Assembly: GCF_026041215.1 (NCBI RefSeq)
Contig: NZ_JAPEIQ010000048.1
Location: 1 to 64,000 of the forward strand
Reading direction: 5' to 3'
Source: Hoyosella sp. YIM 151337
GTDB taxonomy: Bacteria; Actinomycetota; Actinomycetes; Mycobacteriales; Mycobacteriaceae
DNA length: 64,000 nt
Positions within the stretch are counted from its first letter, which is position 1; the number at the start of each line of letters is the position of its first letter. The notes beneath the pieces are model-generated. The model was not told the origin of the DNA, searched no databases, and was given only the letters and a program-made list of their open reading frames with translations. A program made the position numbers and the translations under genes. Shown piece by piece: positions 28,468 to 37,310 of the stretch.

Positions 28468-28594
28468 TTGGGCGCCGCGGTCGGGCAAGCTAGTATTCAT
28501 CAATATGACTCGCTGATCACTGTGCATGTTCGAGGCTGATCCGAAGTCCACCACTTCGCGCAGCCTTTTTTATACCAGCGGCGGGACGGGTAGG

Positions 28595-29596
28595 TTATTC
28601 GTGCCGAAATTCGCGTGGAGAGCGACCAGTCCACCGCTTGAAGGCGTGAGAGAAGTTGGCGAGGTCGCTGTATCCGAGATCCGCAGCGATCTCACTCACC
28701 GACATCGATCGGTCGAGCAGCCGCAGCATCGCACGATCACGCAGGAATGATTCGCGCAACTCGCGAAAGGTGGTCCCCTCCTCGGACAGGCGCCGCTTGA
28801 GTGTGCTACGGGATATCGAGAGCTCGTGTGCGACCCAGTCGTTACTTCGTTTGCCGGGATCCTCCTCCAGGAGCCGTCGCACCTTCTCCGAGAAAGACGT
28901 GGTTCTGCTTCGCTGTTCGAGGGTTTGCTGCAGATCAACGATGGCGAGGCGATAGGCGACGGGATCGGAGAACCTACATACCTCGTTGAGGGTATCCGCG
29001 GGGACACGAAGGAATGACGTCGGAGCGTCGAAGTACAGGCGCCCAGCTAGGGCGTCCTCATGATTGGCCAGAAAGTTCGGCGCCGACCAGCTCAGATGGA
29101 GGGTGACGGTCGGCACATCGCCAGCGAGCATGTCAAGCAGGCGCAGGAGCGCCGACCCGCTGTACGCGACGACCAGGCAGTTCAGGGCCGGATCGCCTGT
29201 ATGTGCGCTGAGCCCCACAGTAAGCCCCTCGTCTCTTGGGTGGAACTGTGGGCTGAGGGCCGTCGAGATCAAAGGCAGATAGGTGAGCAGCTCGACGATC
29301 TCGGCTACCGAACCTGCACTGACCAGAGGAAAGCTCAACGGGCCAAAGGACGTCAACTGAGCCTGCTCGGCGAACGCGAAGCCGAGCGTAGTTGCCTGGT
29401 CGACATCGAGTGCGGGGTACACCTCGCGAAACCACCGTATCGGGGCCTGGATGTTCCGCTGGATCAACGTCGTCTCGTCGATTCCTTCGCGAGCCATGAT
29501 GTTGCGAAGCCGCGCGACAGCGTCTGAGTCGAGTGCTTGGCTCTCGAGCAATTGCGCGAACATGAGTGGAGGCACACCCTCGTCGTTGAGGTTCAC
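28595..29596 (-). CDS. AraC-family transcriptional regulator
   Basis: 333 residues from a GTG start. The N-terminal ~190 residues resemble the ligand-binding domain found in OruR/ArgR-like AraC regulators; the C-terminal ~100 residues hold two helix-turn-helix motifs (DWVAHELSISRSTLKRRLSEE and EIAADLGYSDLANFSHAFKR, ending TGRSPREFRHE). The gene faces away from the ferredoxin-CYP153-reductase operon across a 120-base gap. AraC regulators of this kind control CYP153 and alkB alkane-oxidation operons in other bacteria, so activation by alkanes or fatty alcohols is the natural inference. The effector is not known from sequence. Confidence 0.88.
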   Translation of the reverse strand: MNLNDEGVPPLMFAQLLESQALDSDAVARLRNIMAREGIDETTLIQRNIQAPIRWFREVYPALDVDQATTLGFAFAEQAQLTSFGPLSFPLVSAGSVAEIVELLTYLPLISTALSPQFHPRDEGLTVGLSAHTGDPALNCLVVAYSGSALLRLLDMLAGDVPTVTLHLSWSAPNFLANHEDALAGRLYFDAPTSFLRVPADTLNEVCRFSDPVAYRLAIVDLQQTLEQRSRTTSFSEKVRRLLEEDPGKRSNDWVAHELSISRSTLKRRLSEEGTTFRELRESFLRDRAMLRLLDRSMSVSEIAADLGYSDLANFSHAFKRWTGRSPREFRHE

Positions 29597-29716
29597 CCTG
29601 GTCCCCTTTGAGCCGAATTCACAAGTTTCTGACTCTGCCGAACATAGCCGCCGCGCTCGTCTTCGACAACACTTTGACCAAGTTCACATTGAGGACGACG
29701 TATCCAGGAGTTGGCT

Positions 29717-30037
29717 ATGGCAGTTGTCACCTTTGTCTCCCACGATGGCCAGAAGCACGAGGCGCCCATCGAGGAAGGGCAGTCGCTGATGCAGGTCGCG
29801 ACCAACAACGCGGTGCCCGGCATCGACGGCGACTGCGGAGGCGAAGCCGCGTGCGGTACCTGTCATGTGATCGTCGATCCGCAATGGTCCGAGCAGGTCG
29901 GCCTCTCGGGTCCCGAGGAGGAGGAGATGCTCGCGATGAACCCCGAGCGCCAGCCGACCTCCCGGCTGTCCTGCCAGATGGCGGCGTCGGCGGCGTGGGA
30001 CGGCTTGATCGTCGAACTACCCGAATTCCAGATGTGA
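29717..30037 (+). CDS. 2Fe-2S ferredoxin (adrenodoxin/CYP-partner type)
   Basis: 106 residues from the ATG at 29,717, with AGGAG upstream. The cluster-binding cysteines appear as CGGEAACGTCHV (C-x5-C-x2-C) and a fourth in SRLSCQM, the pattern of adrenodoxin-like ferredoxins that feed bacterial P450s. It is the first gene of the operon, 23 bases before the CYP153 gene, and should carry electrons from the reductase encoded at 31,446 to the P450. This ferredoxin-P450-reductase set is the classic class I bacterial CYP153 arrangement. Confidence 0.93.
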   Translation: MAVVTFVSHDGQKHEAPIEEGQSLMQVATNNAVPGIDGDCGGEAACGTCHVIVDPQWSEQVGLSGPEEEEMLAMNPERQPTSRLSCQMAASAAWDGLIVELPEFQM

Positions 30038-30060
30038 CGGCGAGAAACGGTTAAGACCTG

Positions 30061-31449
30061 ATGAAGATTCCTGAAGCAATCACCGCCAAGGTTCAGTCGA
30101 CCATCCCGATGGATCTGCAGATCCAGGGCGCGCATCTGTATGACAAGACCCGGCGATGGGTGACCGGGACGAACGGAGAGAAGCTCTTCGTCGAGAGTCC
30201 TATCCCGCCGGTCGAGGACGTCGAGCTCGCCGACATCGACCTCAGCAACCCTTTTCTCTATCGCCAGGGGCGCTGGCAGTCCTACTTCGAGCGCTTGCGC
30301 AACGAGGCGCCGGTCCACTACCAGCCCAACAGTGCGTTCGGTCCGTTCTGGTCTGTCACGCGGCATGCCGACATCGTGGCCGTGGACAAGAACCACGAGC
30401 TCTTCTCCGCCGAGCCGTTCATTGTCATCGGGGCCCCGCCTCGTTTCCTTGATATCGCGATGTTCATCGCGATGGATCCGCCACGCCACGACGCGCAGCG
30501 GGCCGCTGTCCAAGGCGTTGTTGCGCCGAAGAACCTGCGTGAGATGGAGGGGCTGATTCGATCGCGTGTGCAGGAGGTGCTGGACGACCTGCCCGTGGAT
30601 CAGCCGTTCGACTGGGTGCAGAACGTCTCGATCGAGTTGACCGCTCGGATGCTTGCCACCCTTCTGGACTTCCCGTACGAGCAGCGTCGCAAGCTCGTCT
30701 ACTGGTCAGATCTCGCGACGTCGCTGGAGCAAGCCAACGGCGGGCCCTCGGACAACGACGAGGTGTTCCCCGGCATGCGCGACATGGCGCGAGGTCTCAG
30801 CGCTCTCTGGCACGACAAGGCAGCGCGGATGGCTGCCGGGGAGGAACCCGGCTTCGATCTGATCACCATGTTGCAGAGCAACGAGAACACCAAGGACCTG
30901 ATCGACCGCCCGATGGAATTCTTGGGCAACCTCGTGCTGCTGATCGTCGGAGGCAACGACACGACCCGCAACTCGATGAGCGGCGGTGTTCTTGCGCTGA
31001 ACCGCTTCCCCGATCAGTTCGAGAAGCTGAAGGCAAACCCCGACCTGATCCCCAACATGGGCTCGGAGATCATCCGGTGGCAAACCCCGCTGGCTTATAT
31101 GCGCCGGGTCGCCAAGGCCGACACCATTCTGAACGGGCAGTTCATCCGCAAGGGCGACAAAGTAGTGATGTGGTACGCCTCGGGCAACCGCGACGAGCGC
31201 GTGTTCGAACGGCCCGATGAGTTCATCATCGACCGGGCCAACGCCCGCAACCACATCTCCTTCGGCTTCGGCGTCCATCGTTGTATGGGCAACCGGCTGG
31301 CCGAGCTCCAGCTGCGGATCCTGTGGGAGGAGTTGCTTCCCCGTTTCGACAATATCGAGGTCGTCGGCGAGCCAGAGTACGTGCAGTCCAATTTCGTGAG
31401 GGGCATCAGCAAGATGATGGTCCGCCTCACCCCGAAATCCAGCGCATGA
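30061..31449 (+). CDS. Cytochrome P450, CYP153-type alkane/fatty-chain terminal hydroxylase
   Basis: 462 residues. Diagnostic stretches match CYP153: LLIVGGNDTTRNSMSGG on the I helix (about residue 295-310), SEIIRWQTPLAYMRRVA around the ExxR, and the heme loop ISFGFGVHRCMGNRLAELQ with the axial Cys near residue 407. CYP153 enzymes hydroxylate the terminal carbon of C5-C16 alkanes and some fatty acids. Partner ferredoxin and ferredoxin reductase flank it, and the stop overlaps the reductase start (ATGA). The genetic set resembles the ahpGHI operon of Mycobacterium sp. HXN-1500. Subfamily and chain-length preference cannot be read from sequence alone. Confidence 0.9.
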   Translation: MKIPEAITAKVQSTIPMDLQIQGAHLYDKTRRWVTGTNGEKLFVESPIPPVEDVELADIDLSNPFLYRQGRWQSYFERLRNEAPVHYQPNSAFGPFWSVTRHADIVAVDKNHELFSAEPFIVIGAPPRFLDIAMFIAMDPPRHDAQRAAVQGVVAPKNLREMEGLIRSRVQEVLDDLPVDQPFDWVQNVSIELTARMLATLLDFPYEQRRKLVYWSDLATSLEQANGGPSDNDEVFPGMRDMARGLSALWHDKAARMAAGEEPGFDLITMLQSNENTKDLIDRPMEFLGNLVLLIVGGNDTTRNSMSGGVLALNRFPDQFEKLKANPDLIPNMGSEIIRWQTPLAYMRRVAKADTILNGQFIRKGDKVVMWYASGNRDERVFERPDEFIIDRANARNHISFGFGVHRCMGNRLAELQLRILWEELLPRFDNIEVVGEPEYVQSNFVRGISKMMVRLTPKSSA

Positions 31450-32648
31450 CCTCGCAGCGGGCCCTCATCGTCGGGGCCGGCCATGCCGGGGCCCAACTCG
31501 CGGCCAGTCTGCGCCAGGAAGGGTGGACCGGTGAGATCGTCCTCATCGGCGAGGAGTCGGCGCTGCCCTATCAACGCCCGCCGCTGTCGAAGGGTTACCT
31601 GGCGGGGAAGAGCACGCTCGACGAACTCGCGATCCGCAGCGCCAAATTCTACACCGAGCAGGGGATCCAACTCCTGAATGCGAAGGTGGAGGCGATCGAC
31701 CGCTCGGCTGGTCATCTCGTGTTGAGCACCGGCGACGCGCTGCCCTACGACAAGCTCGCGCTGTGCACTGGGGCCCGCCCTCGACGGCTTTCCATCCCGG
31801 GGGCCGACCTGGTCGGCGTCTACTACCTACGCACCGCTGCGGACGTCGAGATGATCCGAGAGGCCACCAGCCCCGGGTGTCGGGCTGTGATCATCGGCGG
31901 CGGCTACATCGGACTGGAGACGGCCGCCTCATTGCGTGCGCTCGGTCTGGAGGTCACTGTACTCGAGGCGACCGAGCGCGTCCTCGAACGGGTCACCGCC
32001 CCCGCTGTATCGGCGTTCTTCGACCGGATCCACCGGGAGGAGGGCGTGAACATCCGGACGGGCGCGCTGGTCGAAGCTCTATCAGGTGACGGCAGGGTCC
32101 GCGAGGTGTTCCTGTCCAGTGGCGAATCAATTCCCACCGACCTCGTCATTGTCGGTATCGGCGTTGAGCCGAACACCGAGCTCGCCGCCGCCGCGGGTCT
32201 GGTCGTCGACAACGGCGTCGTGATCGACGACCAGACCCGGACCAGCGACCCCGACATCGTGGCGGCTGGGGACTGCGCCAGCCATGACATGGCCCGTTAC
32301 GGCCGTCGCATACGCCTGGAGTCCGTGCCGAGTGCGGGTGAGCAGGCCAAGGTGGCGGCCGCGACCGTCTGCGGCAAGTCCAAGATGATCGCGGCGCTTC
32401 CATGGTTCTGGTCGGATCAATACGATCTCAAGCTCCAGATCGCCGGTCTCAACACCGGGTACGACGAAGTCGTCCTCAGCGGCGACCCGACCCGGGACCG
32501 CGACTTCACCTGCTTCTACCTGCGTGCGGGCGAGCTCATCGCCGCCGACTGCATCAACCGGCCCCGTCACTTCATGTTCAGCAAGCGGGTCATCACGCAG
32601 CGACTCCCCATTGGCCGGACCGAACTGGTGCTCGCAGGCTCTGTCTGA
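31446..32648 (+). CDS. Ferredoxin reductase, FAD/NAD(P)H-dependent
   Basis: 400 residues from the ATG overlapping the CYP153 stop. Two Rossmann dinucleotide motifs are visible: ALIVGAGHAGAQLAASL at the N-terminus (FAD) and VIIGGGYIGLETAASL (NADH, about residue 145), plus the FAD-contacting TSDPDIVAAGDCA. This matches rubredoxin/putidaredoxin reductase-type flavoproteins. It should pass electrons from NADH to the upstream ferredoxin and on to the CYP153. No defects seen. Confidence 0.94.
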   Translation: MTSQRALIVGAGHAGAQLAASLRQEGWTGEIVLIGEESALPYQRPPLSKGYLAGKSTLDELAIRSAKFYTEQGIQLLNAKVEAIDRSAGHLVLSTGDALPYDKLALCTGARPRRLSIPGADLVGVYYLRTAADVEMIREATSPGCRAVIIGGGYIGLETAASLRALGLEVTVLEATERVLERVTAPAVSAFFDRIHREEGVNIRTGALVEALSGDGRVREVFLSSGESIPTDLVIVGIGVEPNTELAAAAGLVVDNGVVIDDQTRTSDPDIVAAGDCASHDMARYGRRIRLESVPSAGEQAKVAAATVCGKSKMIAALPWFWSDQYDLKLQIAGLNTGYDEVVLSGDPTRDRDFTCFYLRAGELIAADCINRPRHFMFSKRVITQRLPIGRTELVLAGSV

Positions 32649-32719
32649 GGTGATCGGTCCCTTGGCGGCGATGGTACGACAACAGCGAGTACGGGCCCAC
32701 ATTTCGGAAAGGAACGTCA

Positions 32720-34180
32720 GTGACGAACATCATCCAGCTCCCGCTGGCGAAGGGTCGTGAGCGGCTCTCGTCGGTATTCCTGGCACCATTGCCGAGTCGG
32801 GCCGACGCGACCCTGCTAGGGGTCAGCGACCAGTGGCCTGTTCGTGAGCTCGCCCCGCCCCCGGCGGGGTCGGGGCTCGAGCCCGTCCGAGGGACCGCGG
32901 GCATGCCTCTGCTCGGTCACACCCTGGACTACATCAGGTTCGGCTCCAACTTCACCCGGGCCAGGTACCAACGCTTCGGACCGGTCTGGTGGATGGGCGC
33001 CTTCGGCACGAGAATCGTGATGGTGGCGGGCGCGGATGCCACACAGGAGGCGCTGACGACCAAGGCGAAGTCGTTCTCCCAGGACGGGTGGACCTATCTC
33101 ATCGATGCTTTCTTTCACCGGGGCCTGATGCTGATGAGCTTCGACGAGCACAGGATGCATCGGCGGATCATGCAGGAGGCGTTCACCCGCGACCGGCTCG
33201 CCGGCTACGTCGACCAGCTCGGCCCGACGCTGGAGACCAGCATCCGCAGGTGGACAGCGGGCCGGTCCACGCGCATCTACCCACTGTTGAAGGCCCTGAC
33301 TCTCGACGTCGCAACGGAGGTCTTCATGGCAGGTCGGGGAGGGAGCGAGGACACTGACGCCATCAACGACGCCTTCGTGGCCACCGTGCGCGCAGCCAGC
33401 TCGATCATCCGTTTCCCGCTGCCGGGGACTCGGTGGCGCGCCGGAGTCCATGGGCGCACGCTCCTGGAGGACTACTTCACCCGGCATCTGCCGACGGCTC
33501 GAAGTGCCCAGGGAGACGACCTCTTTGCGGGGCTGTGCCATGCGCGCACGGCCGACGGTGAGGCGTTCACTGATGAGGACGTCGTCAACCACATGATCTT
33601 CTTGATGATGGCGGCCCACGATACCTCGACCATCACCACCACCGCTGCCGCCTACTTCCTCGCCAAGCACCCAGCCTGGCAGGAACGGGCTCGGGCCGAG
33701 TCCGACCGACTCGGTGAACGCCGCCCCGACATCGACGACCTGGACTCGATGGCGACTCTCGACCTGGTGATCAAGGAGACGCTGCGCCTCGTGGCGCCCG
33801 TGCCGATCGTGATGCGCAAGACGATCGAGAACGTGGAGATTGCCGGACGCCACATCCCGGCGGACACCCTGGTGGCCGTGGCTCCTGCGGTGAACCACTT
33901 CGACGAGTCGTGCTGGACCGAGCCCGACACCTTCGACCCCGACCGTTTCAGCGAGCCGCGCCATGAGGACCAGAATCACCGTTTCGGGTGGATCCCCTTC
34001 GGCGGAGGAGTGCACAAGTGCATTGGTCTGCACTTCGGCACCCTCGAGGTCAAGGCGATCCTGCACCACATGCTGCGCACTTACACCTGGTCGGTCCCCG
34101 ACCAGTATGAAGTGAGATGGGACAACACCTCGCTCCCCATTCCTGTCGACGGGTTGCCGATCACCCTGGAGCGCAGATGA
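32720..34180 (+). CDS. Second cytochrome P450
   Basis: 486 residues, GTG start. The N-terminus has PVRGTAGMPLLGHTLDYIRF, then the I-helix MMAAHDTSTITTT (about residue 299), KETLRLVAPVPIVMRK (ExxR) and the heme loop WIPFGGGVHKCIGLHFG with Cys near 433. It is quite unlike the upstream CYP153 and closer in style to mycobacterial CYP51/CYP136-like P450s, so the substrate is probably different. A 71-base gap after the reductase could hold a second promoter. Its stop overlaps the next gene (ATGA), tying it to the transglutaminase-like, dehydrogenase and acyl-transfer genes downstream. It could draw electrons from the same ferredoxin. Confidence 0.9.
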   Translation: MTNIIQLPLAKGRERLSSVFLAPLPSRADATLLGVSDQWPVRELAPPPAGSGLEPVRGTAGMPLLGHTLDYIRFGSNFTRARYQRFGPVWWMGAFGTRIVMVAGADATQEALTTKAKSFSQDGWTYLIDAFFHRGLMLMSFDEHRMHRRIMQEAFTRDRLAGYVDQLGPTLETSIRRWTAGRSTRIYPLLKALTLDVATEVFMAGRGGSEDTDAINDAFVATVRAASSIIRFPLPGTRWRAGVHGRTLLEDYFTRHLPTARSAQGDDLFAGLCHARTADGEAFTDEDVVNHMIFLMMAAHDTSTITTTAAAYFLAKHPAWQERARAESDRLGERRPDIDDLDSMATLDLVIKETLRLVAPVPIVMRKTIENVEIAGRHIPADTLVAVAPAVNHFDESCWTEPDTFDPDRFSEPRHEDQNHRFGWIPFGGGVHKCIGLHFGTLEVKAILHHMLRTYTWSVPDQYEVRWDNTSLPIPVDGLPITLERR

Positions 34181-34902
34181 ATCCGGCACCGGTGGCGTTC
34201 TTGGGGGCGACCGACTTCCTCGACATCGAGCACGAGTCCGTCCGGGCATTCACCGCCGCCGCGGTTGGGGATGCGAGCACCGACCGGGACAAGGCCAATC
34301 GCCTCTTCACCGCCGTCCGTGACCAGATCTGGTACGACCCCTACACGGTGTCGGACAATCCCGCCCACTATCGAGCCAGCTTCGTCCTCGAGTCCGGGCG
34401 CGCCTATTGCGTCCCGAAGGCGGTGCTCTTGACCGCGGTGTGCCGAGCGGCAGGGATTCCGGCGCTGCTGGGTTTCGCTGACGTCCGCAATCACCTGCAG
34501 ACCGAAGCGCTGCGAGCGCTCATGGGCGGCACAGACCTGTTCGTCTATCACGGCTACAGCCGTCTCTACATCGACGGCCGGTGGTTGAAGGCGACGCCTG
34601 CGTTCAACACCGAGTTGTGTGCGCGTTTCGGTGTGCCGCCGGTGGATTTCGACGGTGATCGCGACGCACTCCTGCACGCCTTCACCGCCGACGGAGCCCA
34701 GCATATGGAGTACGTCCGCGAGCGCGGCATCTTCGACGATCTGCCTTTGAACGCGATCCTGACCGAGCTTCGGCATACCTATGGACCGTTGATGTTCAAG
34801 CGCGCTGACGTGATCGCTGACGCTTTCACCGACACACCCACCAGCCGCACCCAGCCCGACGGGATCTCCGGTGGGTTCCACTCACCCCTGGAGGACCGAT
34901 GA
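34177..34902 (+). CDS. Transglutaminase-like cysteine protein
   Basis: 241 residues from the ATG overlapping the P450 stop. The core ESGRAYCVPKAVLLTAVCRA puts the nucleophile Cys at about residue 78, and LFVYHGYSRLYIDGRWLKATPAFN holds the His at about 125. In classical family members a catalytic Asp follows in a DP[ST] motif; here that position reads ATPA, so the Asp is absent or supplied elsewhere. A known subgroup with KATPAFN...LCxRFGVPP shares this. Such proteins can be proteases, amide-forming or acyl-transfer enzymes. It sits between a P450 and an aldehyde dehydrogenase with stop-start overlaps on both sides, so it belongs to the same pathway, but its reaction is unknown. Confidence 0.82.
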   Translation: MNPAPVAFLGATDFLDIEHESVRAFTAAAVGDASTDRDKANRLFTAVRDQIWYDPYTVSDNPAHYRASFVLESGRAYCVPKAVLLTAVCRAAGIPALLGFADVRNHLQTEALRALMGGTDLFVYHGYSRLYIDGRWLKATPAFNTELCARFGVPPVDFDGDRDALLHAFTADGAQHMEYVRERGIFDDLPLNAILTELRHTYGPLMFKRADVIADAFTDTPTSRTQPDGISGGFHSPLEDR

Positions 34903-36428
34903 GCACGGCGACCGCAGCGGACGCCTTGGACGTGTGCAACCCAGCCGATGGCCGGCTGATCGCAACCGTCCCTGTGGATGATCGCGAGACCGTGAACGGT
35001 GTCGCGGCTGACCTCCGCTGCGCCCAGGTCGGGTGGGTCGAGGCTGGCCCGCGGCAACGCGCCAGATGGTTGCATCGCTGGCGGGACTGGATCCTGGCTC
35101 ACACCGACGAGCTCACCGATCTGCTGCAAGCCGAAACGGGCAAGGTGCGCCCAGATGCCCTCGTGGAGACGACCGCGTCGTGCGAATTCATCACCTACTA
35201 CGCTGACAACGCCGAGAGGTTTCTCGCTGGCGAGCAGGTCAGGTCCTCGAGTCTGTTGAGTCTGCCGAAGCGGCTGTCCAAGACCTACCACCCATATCCG
35301 GTTGTCGGGCTCATCACGCCCTGGAACTTCCCGATCACCCTCTTCCTCATGGATGCAGCGCCCGCGTTGGCTGCCGGATGCGCGGTCCTGGCGAAGTCCT
35401 CGGAGGAGACGCCACTGACGTGTGCGCGGGTCGTCGAGGGCTGGCACGAGATCGGCGCCCCTCCGGTCTTGGCCCATGTTGTGGGTGCCGGCGAAGCGGG
35501 TGCGTCGGTGGTGGACGCCGCTGACTTCGTGCAGTTCACCGGCTCGACAGCCACCGGGCGTGCGGTCGCGATCCGCTGCGCCGAGCACCTGAAGCCGGTG
35601 AGCCTGGAGCTGGGCGGTAAGGATCCGGCGATAGTGCTGGAGGACGCCGACCTTGCTCGTGCGGTGGAGGGGATCGCGTGGGGCGGTCTGTTCAACGCAG
35701 GGCAGGTCTGCATCTCCGTCGAGCGGGTATACGTGGTAGCTGAGATCTACGACGAGTTCGTGGCCCGGCTGACGCAGAGGGTGCGCTCCCTGGCCCAGGG
35801 TGCGGCGACAGGTGACGACGTGGGTGCGATGGTCACTGCGAGGCAGGTCGAGATCGCCGATCGCCACGTCAGCCAGGCGGTGGCGGCGGGTGCGCGGGTC
35901 CTGGCCGGCGGAACCCGGAGTGCGGTCGGGAACTACTACGCTCCGACCGTCCTGGTCGGTGTCGACCACACGATGGCTTGCATGACCGAGGAGACCTTCG
36001 GCCCCACGATCCCGGTGATGCTGGTCGCGGATGAAGACGAGGCCATCCGTCTGGCCAACGACTCGGCGTACGGCCTGTCTGCGACGGTGTGGACCCGCGA
36101 CCACGCTCGGGCACAGCGCATTGCGAAACGCCTGGACGCGGGTGCGGTCAACATCAACGACGTCTTCAGCAACCTCTTCGCCACCACACTGCCGCACAGT
36201 GGATGGAAGGCATCGGGTATCGGTGCGCGGCTCGGCGGTGCCTACGGGCTGCACAAGTACTGCCGGGTCCAGGCGGTGACCGAGCCGCGGATTCCTGTCC
36301 CGGCACGAGAACTCACGTGGTACCCGTACACCTCCCGGCGTGCGGCCATCGCCGAAAGAGTATTGCGCGCGGCAGCCGGCCGCGGCCTGTGGCAACGCCT
36401 CGGCCTGAACAAGGAGAACAGCAAGTGA
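34899..36428 (+). CDS. Aldehyde dehydrogenase (NAD(P)-dependent)
   Basis: 509 residues. Signatures: TPWNFPITLFLMDAAPALAAGC, FTGSTATGR, the general-base Glu in SLELGGKDP (about residue 237) and the catalytic Cys in NAGQVCISVERVYV (about 270). The family oxidises aldehydes to acids. In this operon it would convert fatty aldehyde, made from the P450-derived alcohol, to fatty acid. ATGA and GTGA overlaps with its neighbours point to one polycistronic message. The C-terminal ~50 residues (YPYTSRRAAIAERVLRAAAG) extend a little beyond the usual end, as in membrane-associated or fatty aldehyde forms. Confidence 0.92.
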   Translation: MSTATAADALDVCNPADGRLIATVPVDDRETVNGVAADLRCAQVGWVEAGPRQRARWLHRWRDWILAHTDELTDLLQAETGKVRPDALVETTASCEFITYYADNAERFLAGEQVRSSSLLSLPKRLSKTYHPYPVVGLITPWNFPITLFLMDAAPALAAGCAVLAKSSEETPLTCARVVEGWHEIGAPPVLAHVVGAGEAGASVVDAADFVQFTGSTATGRAVAIRCAEHLKPVSLELGGKDPAIVLEDADLARAVEGIAWGGLFNAGQVCISVERVYVVAEIYDEFVARLTQRVRSLAQGAATGDDVGAMVTARQVEIADRHVSQAVAAGARVLAGGTRSAVGNYYAPTVLVGVDHTMACMTEETFGPTIPVMLVADEDEAIRLANDSAYGLSATVWTRDHARAQRIAKRLDAGAVNINDVFSNLFATTLPHSGWKASGIGARLGGAYGLHKYCRVQAVTEPRIPVPARELTWYPYTSRRAAIAERVLRAAAGRGLWQRLGLNKENSK

Positions 36429-37261
36429 CGACGCACATCCCCCACACTGCCGCCAAGACTGTGGCGATCACCGGCGGAGCCCGCGGCATCGGCTACCAGA
36501 CCGCGAAGGAGCTGATCCGACGAGGCCACCGCGTCGCCATCGGCGACGTCGACGAGGCACGTGCCAAAGAGGCCGCCGTCGAGCTCGGGGTGAAGGTCGT
36601 CACCCGCCTCGATGTCACCGATCCCGACTCGTTCCGCGAATTTCTCGACCTGGTCGAGGGGGGCCTCGGCCCCCTCGACGTGCTGATCAACAACGCGGGC
36701 ATCATGCCCACCGGGCACGCCCACGAGGAAGCCGACGCGGTGACCCGGCGGCAGGTCGAGATCAACGTCCTGGGAGTCATCTTCGGGACCAAACTCGCCC
36801 TCCAACGGATGCTGCCGCGGCGTGCCGGGCACATCATCAACACCGCATCACTGGCCGGTGAGCTCGCCGTACCCGGTCTGGCGACCTATTGCGGCACCAA
36901 GTTCGCGGTCATCGGGTTCACTGAGGCAGCACGACAGGAATACCGCAAGTCCGGGGTCCAGCTGTCCACGGTCCGGCCTACGTTCACCAACACCGAGCTC
37001 GTCGCTGGGACGGCTGGGGCCAAGGGACTGCGCAACGCCGAGCCCGAGGAGATCGCTCGAGCGACAGCCGATCTGATCGAGAATCCGCGTTCTTTCGTGC
37101 GTGTCACCCGCCTCGCCGGCGGCATGGTCGCCGCGATGAAGTTCGTCCCCGGTCGGTTGGCTACCTGGCTCGGATCGGCCCTGGGCACGGACTCGGTGTT
37201 CCTCGACGACGTCGACATGAGGATACGCCAGGCCTACCTGGACAGAATCCGGAGCAACTGA
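36425..37261 (+). CDS. Short-chain dehydrogenase/reductase
   Basis: 278 residues from the GTG at 36,425, which overlaps the dehydrogenase stop. The SDR motifs are TGGARGIGYQ (NAD(P) binding), NNAGIMPTG, NTASLAG (catalytic Ser) and YCGTKFAV (Tyr-x3-Lys near residue 155). A C-terminal extension (FVPGRLATWLGSALGTD) resembles that of membrane-linked SDRs acting on lipids or fatty alcohols. It could oxidise the alcohol product of a P450 to the aldehyde used by the neighbouring aldehyde dehydrogenase, or run in reverse. Substrate not determined. Confidence 0.92.
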   Translation: MTTHIPHTAAKTVAITGGARGIGYQTAKELIRRGHRVAIGDVDEARAKEAAVELGVKVVTRLDVTDPDSFREFLDLVEGGLGPLDVLINNAGIMPTGHAHEEADAVTRRQVEINVLGVIFGTKLALQRMLPRRAGHIINTASLAGELAVPGLATYCGTKFAVIGFTEAARQEYRKSGVQLSTVRPTFTNTELVAGTAGAKGLRNAEPEEIARATADLIENPRSFVRVTRLAGGMVAAMKFVPGRLATWLGSALGTDSVFLDDVDMRIRQAYLDRIRSN

Positions 37262-37310
37262 TCCAGTCTTCGAACCCCGTCGTGCGCCGATCCACCGAAG
37301 AGGAACTCCT

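Noticed and set aside
28468-28594. Right inverted repeat of the IS21 element
   Set aside because: I looked for the reverse complement of the sequence near 25,921-25,950 after istB and found no convincing match, so the IS boundaries are left open.
34779-36395. Long leftward open frame opposite the aldehyde dehydrogenase
   Set aside because: Antisense to a well-supported gene with catalytic motifs; Arg/His/Pro-rich shadow.
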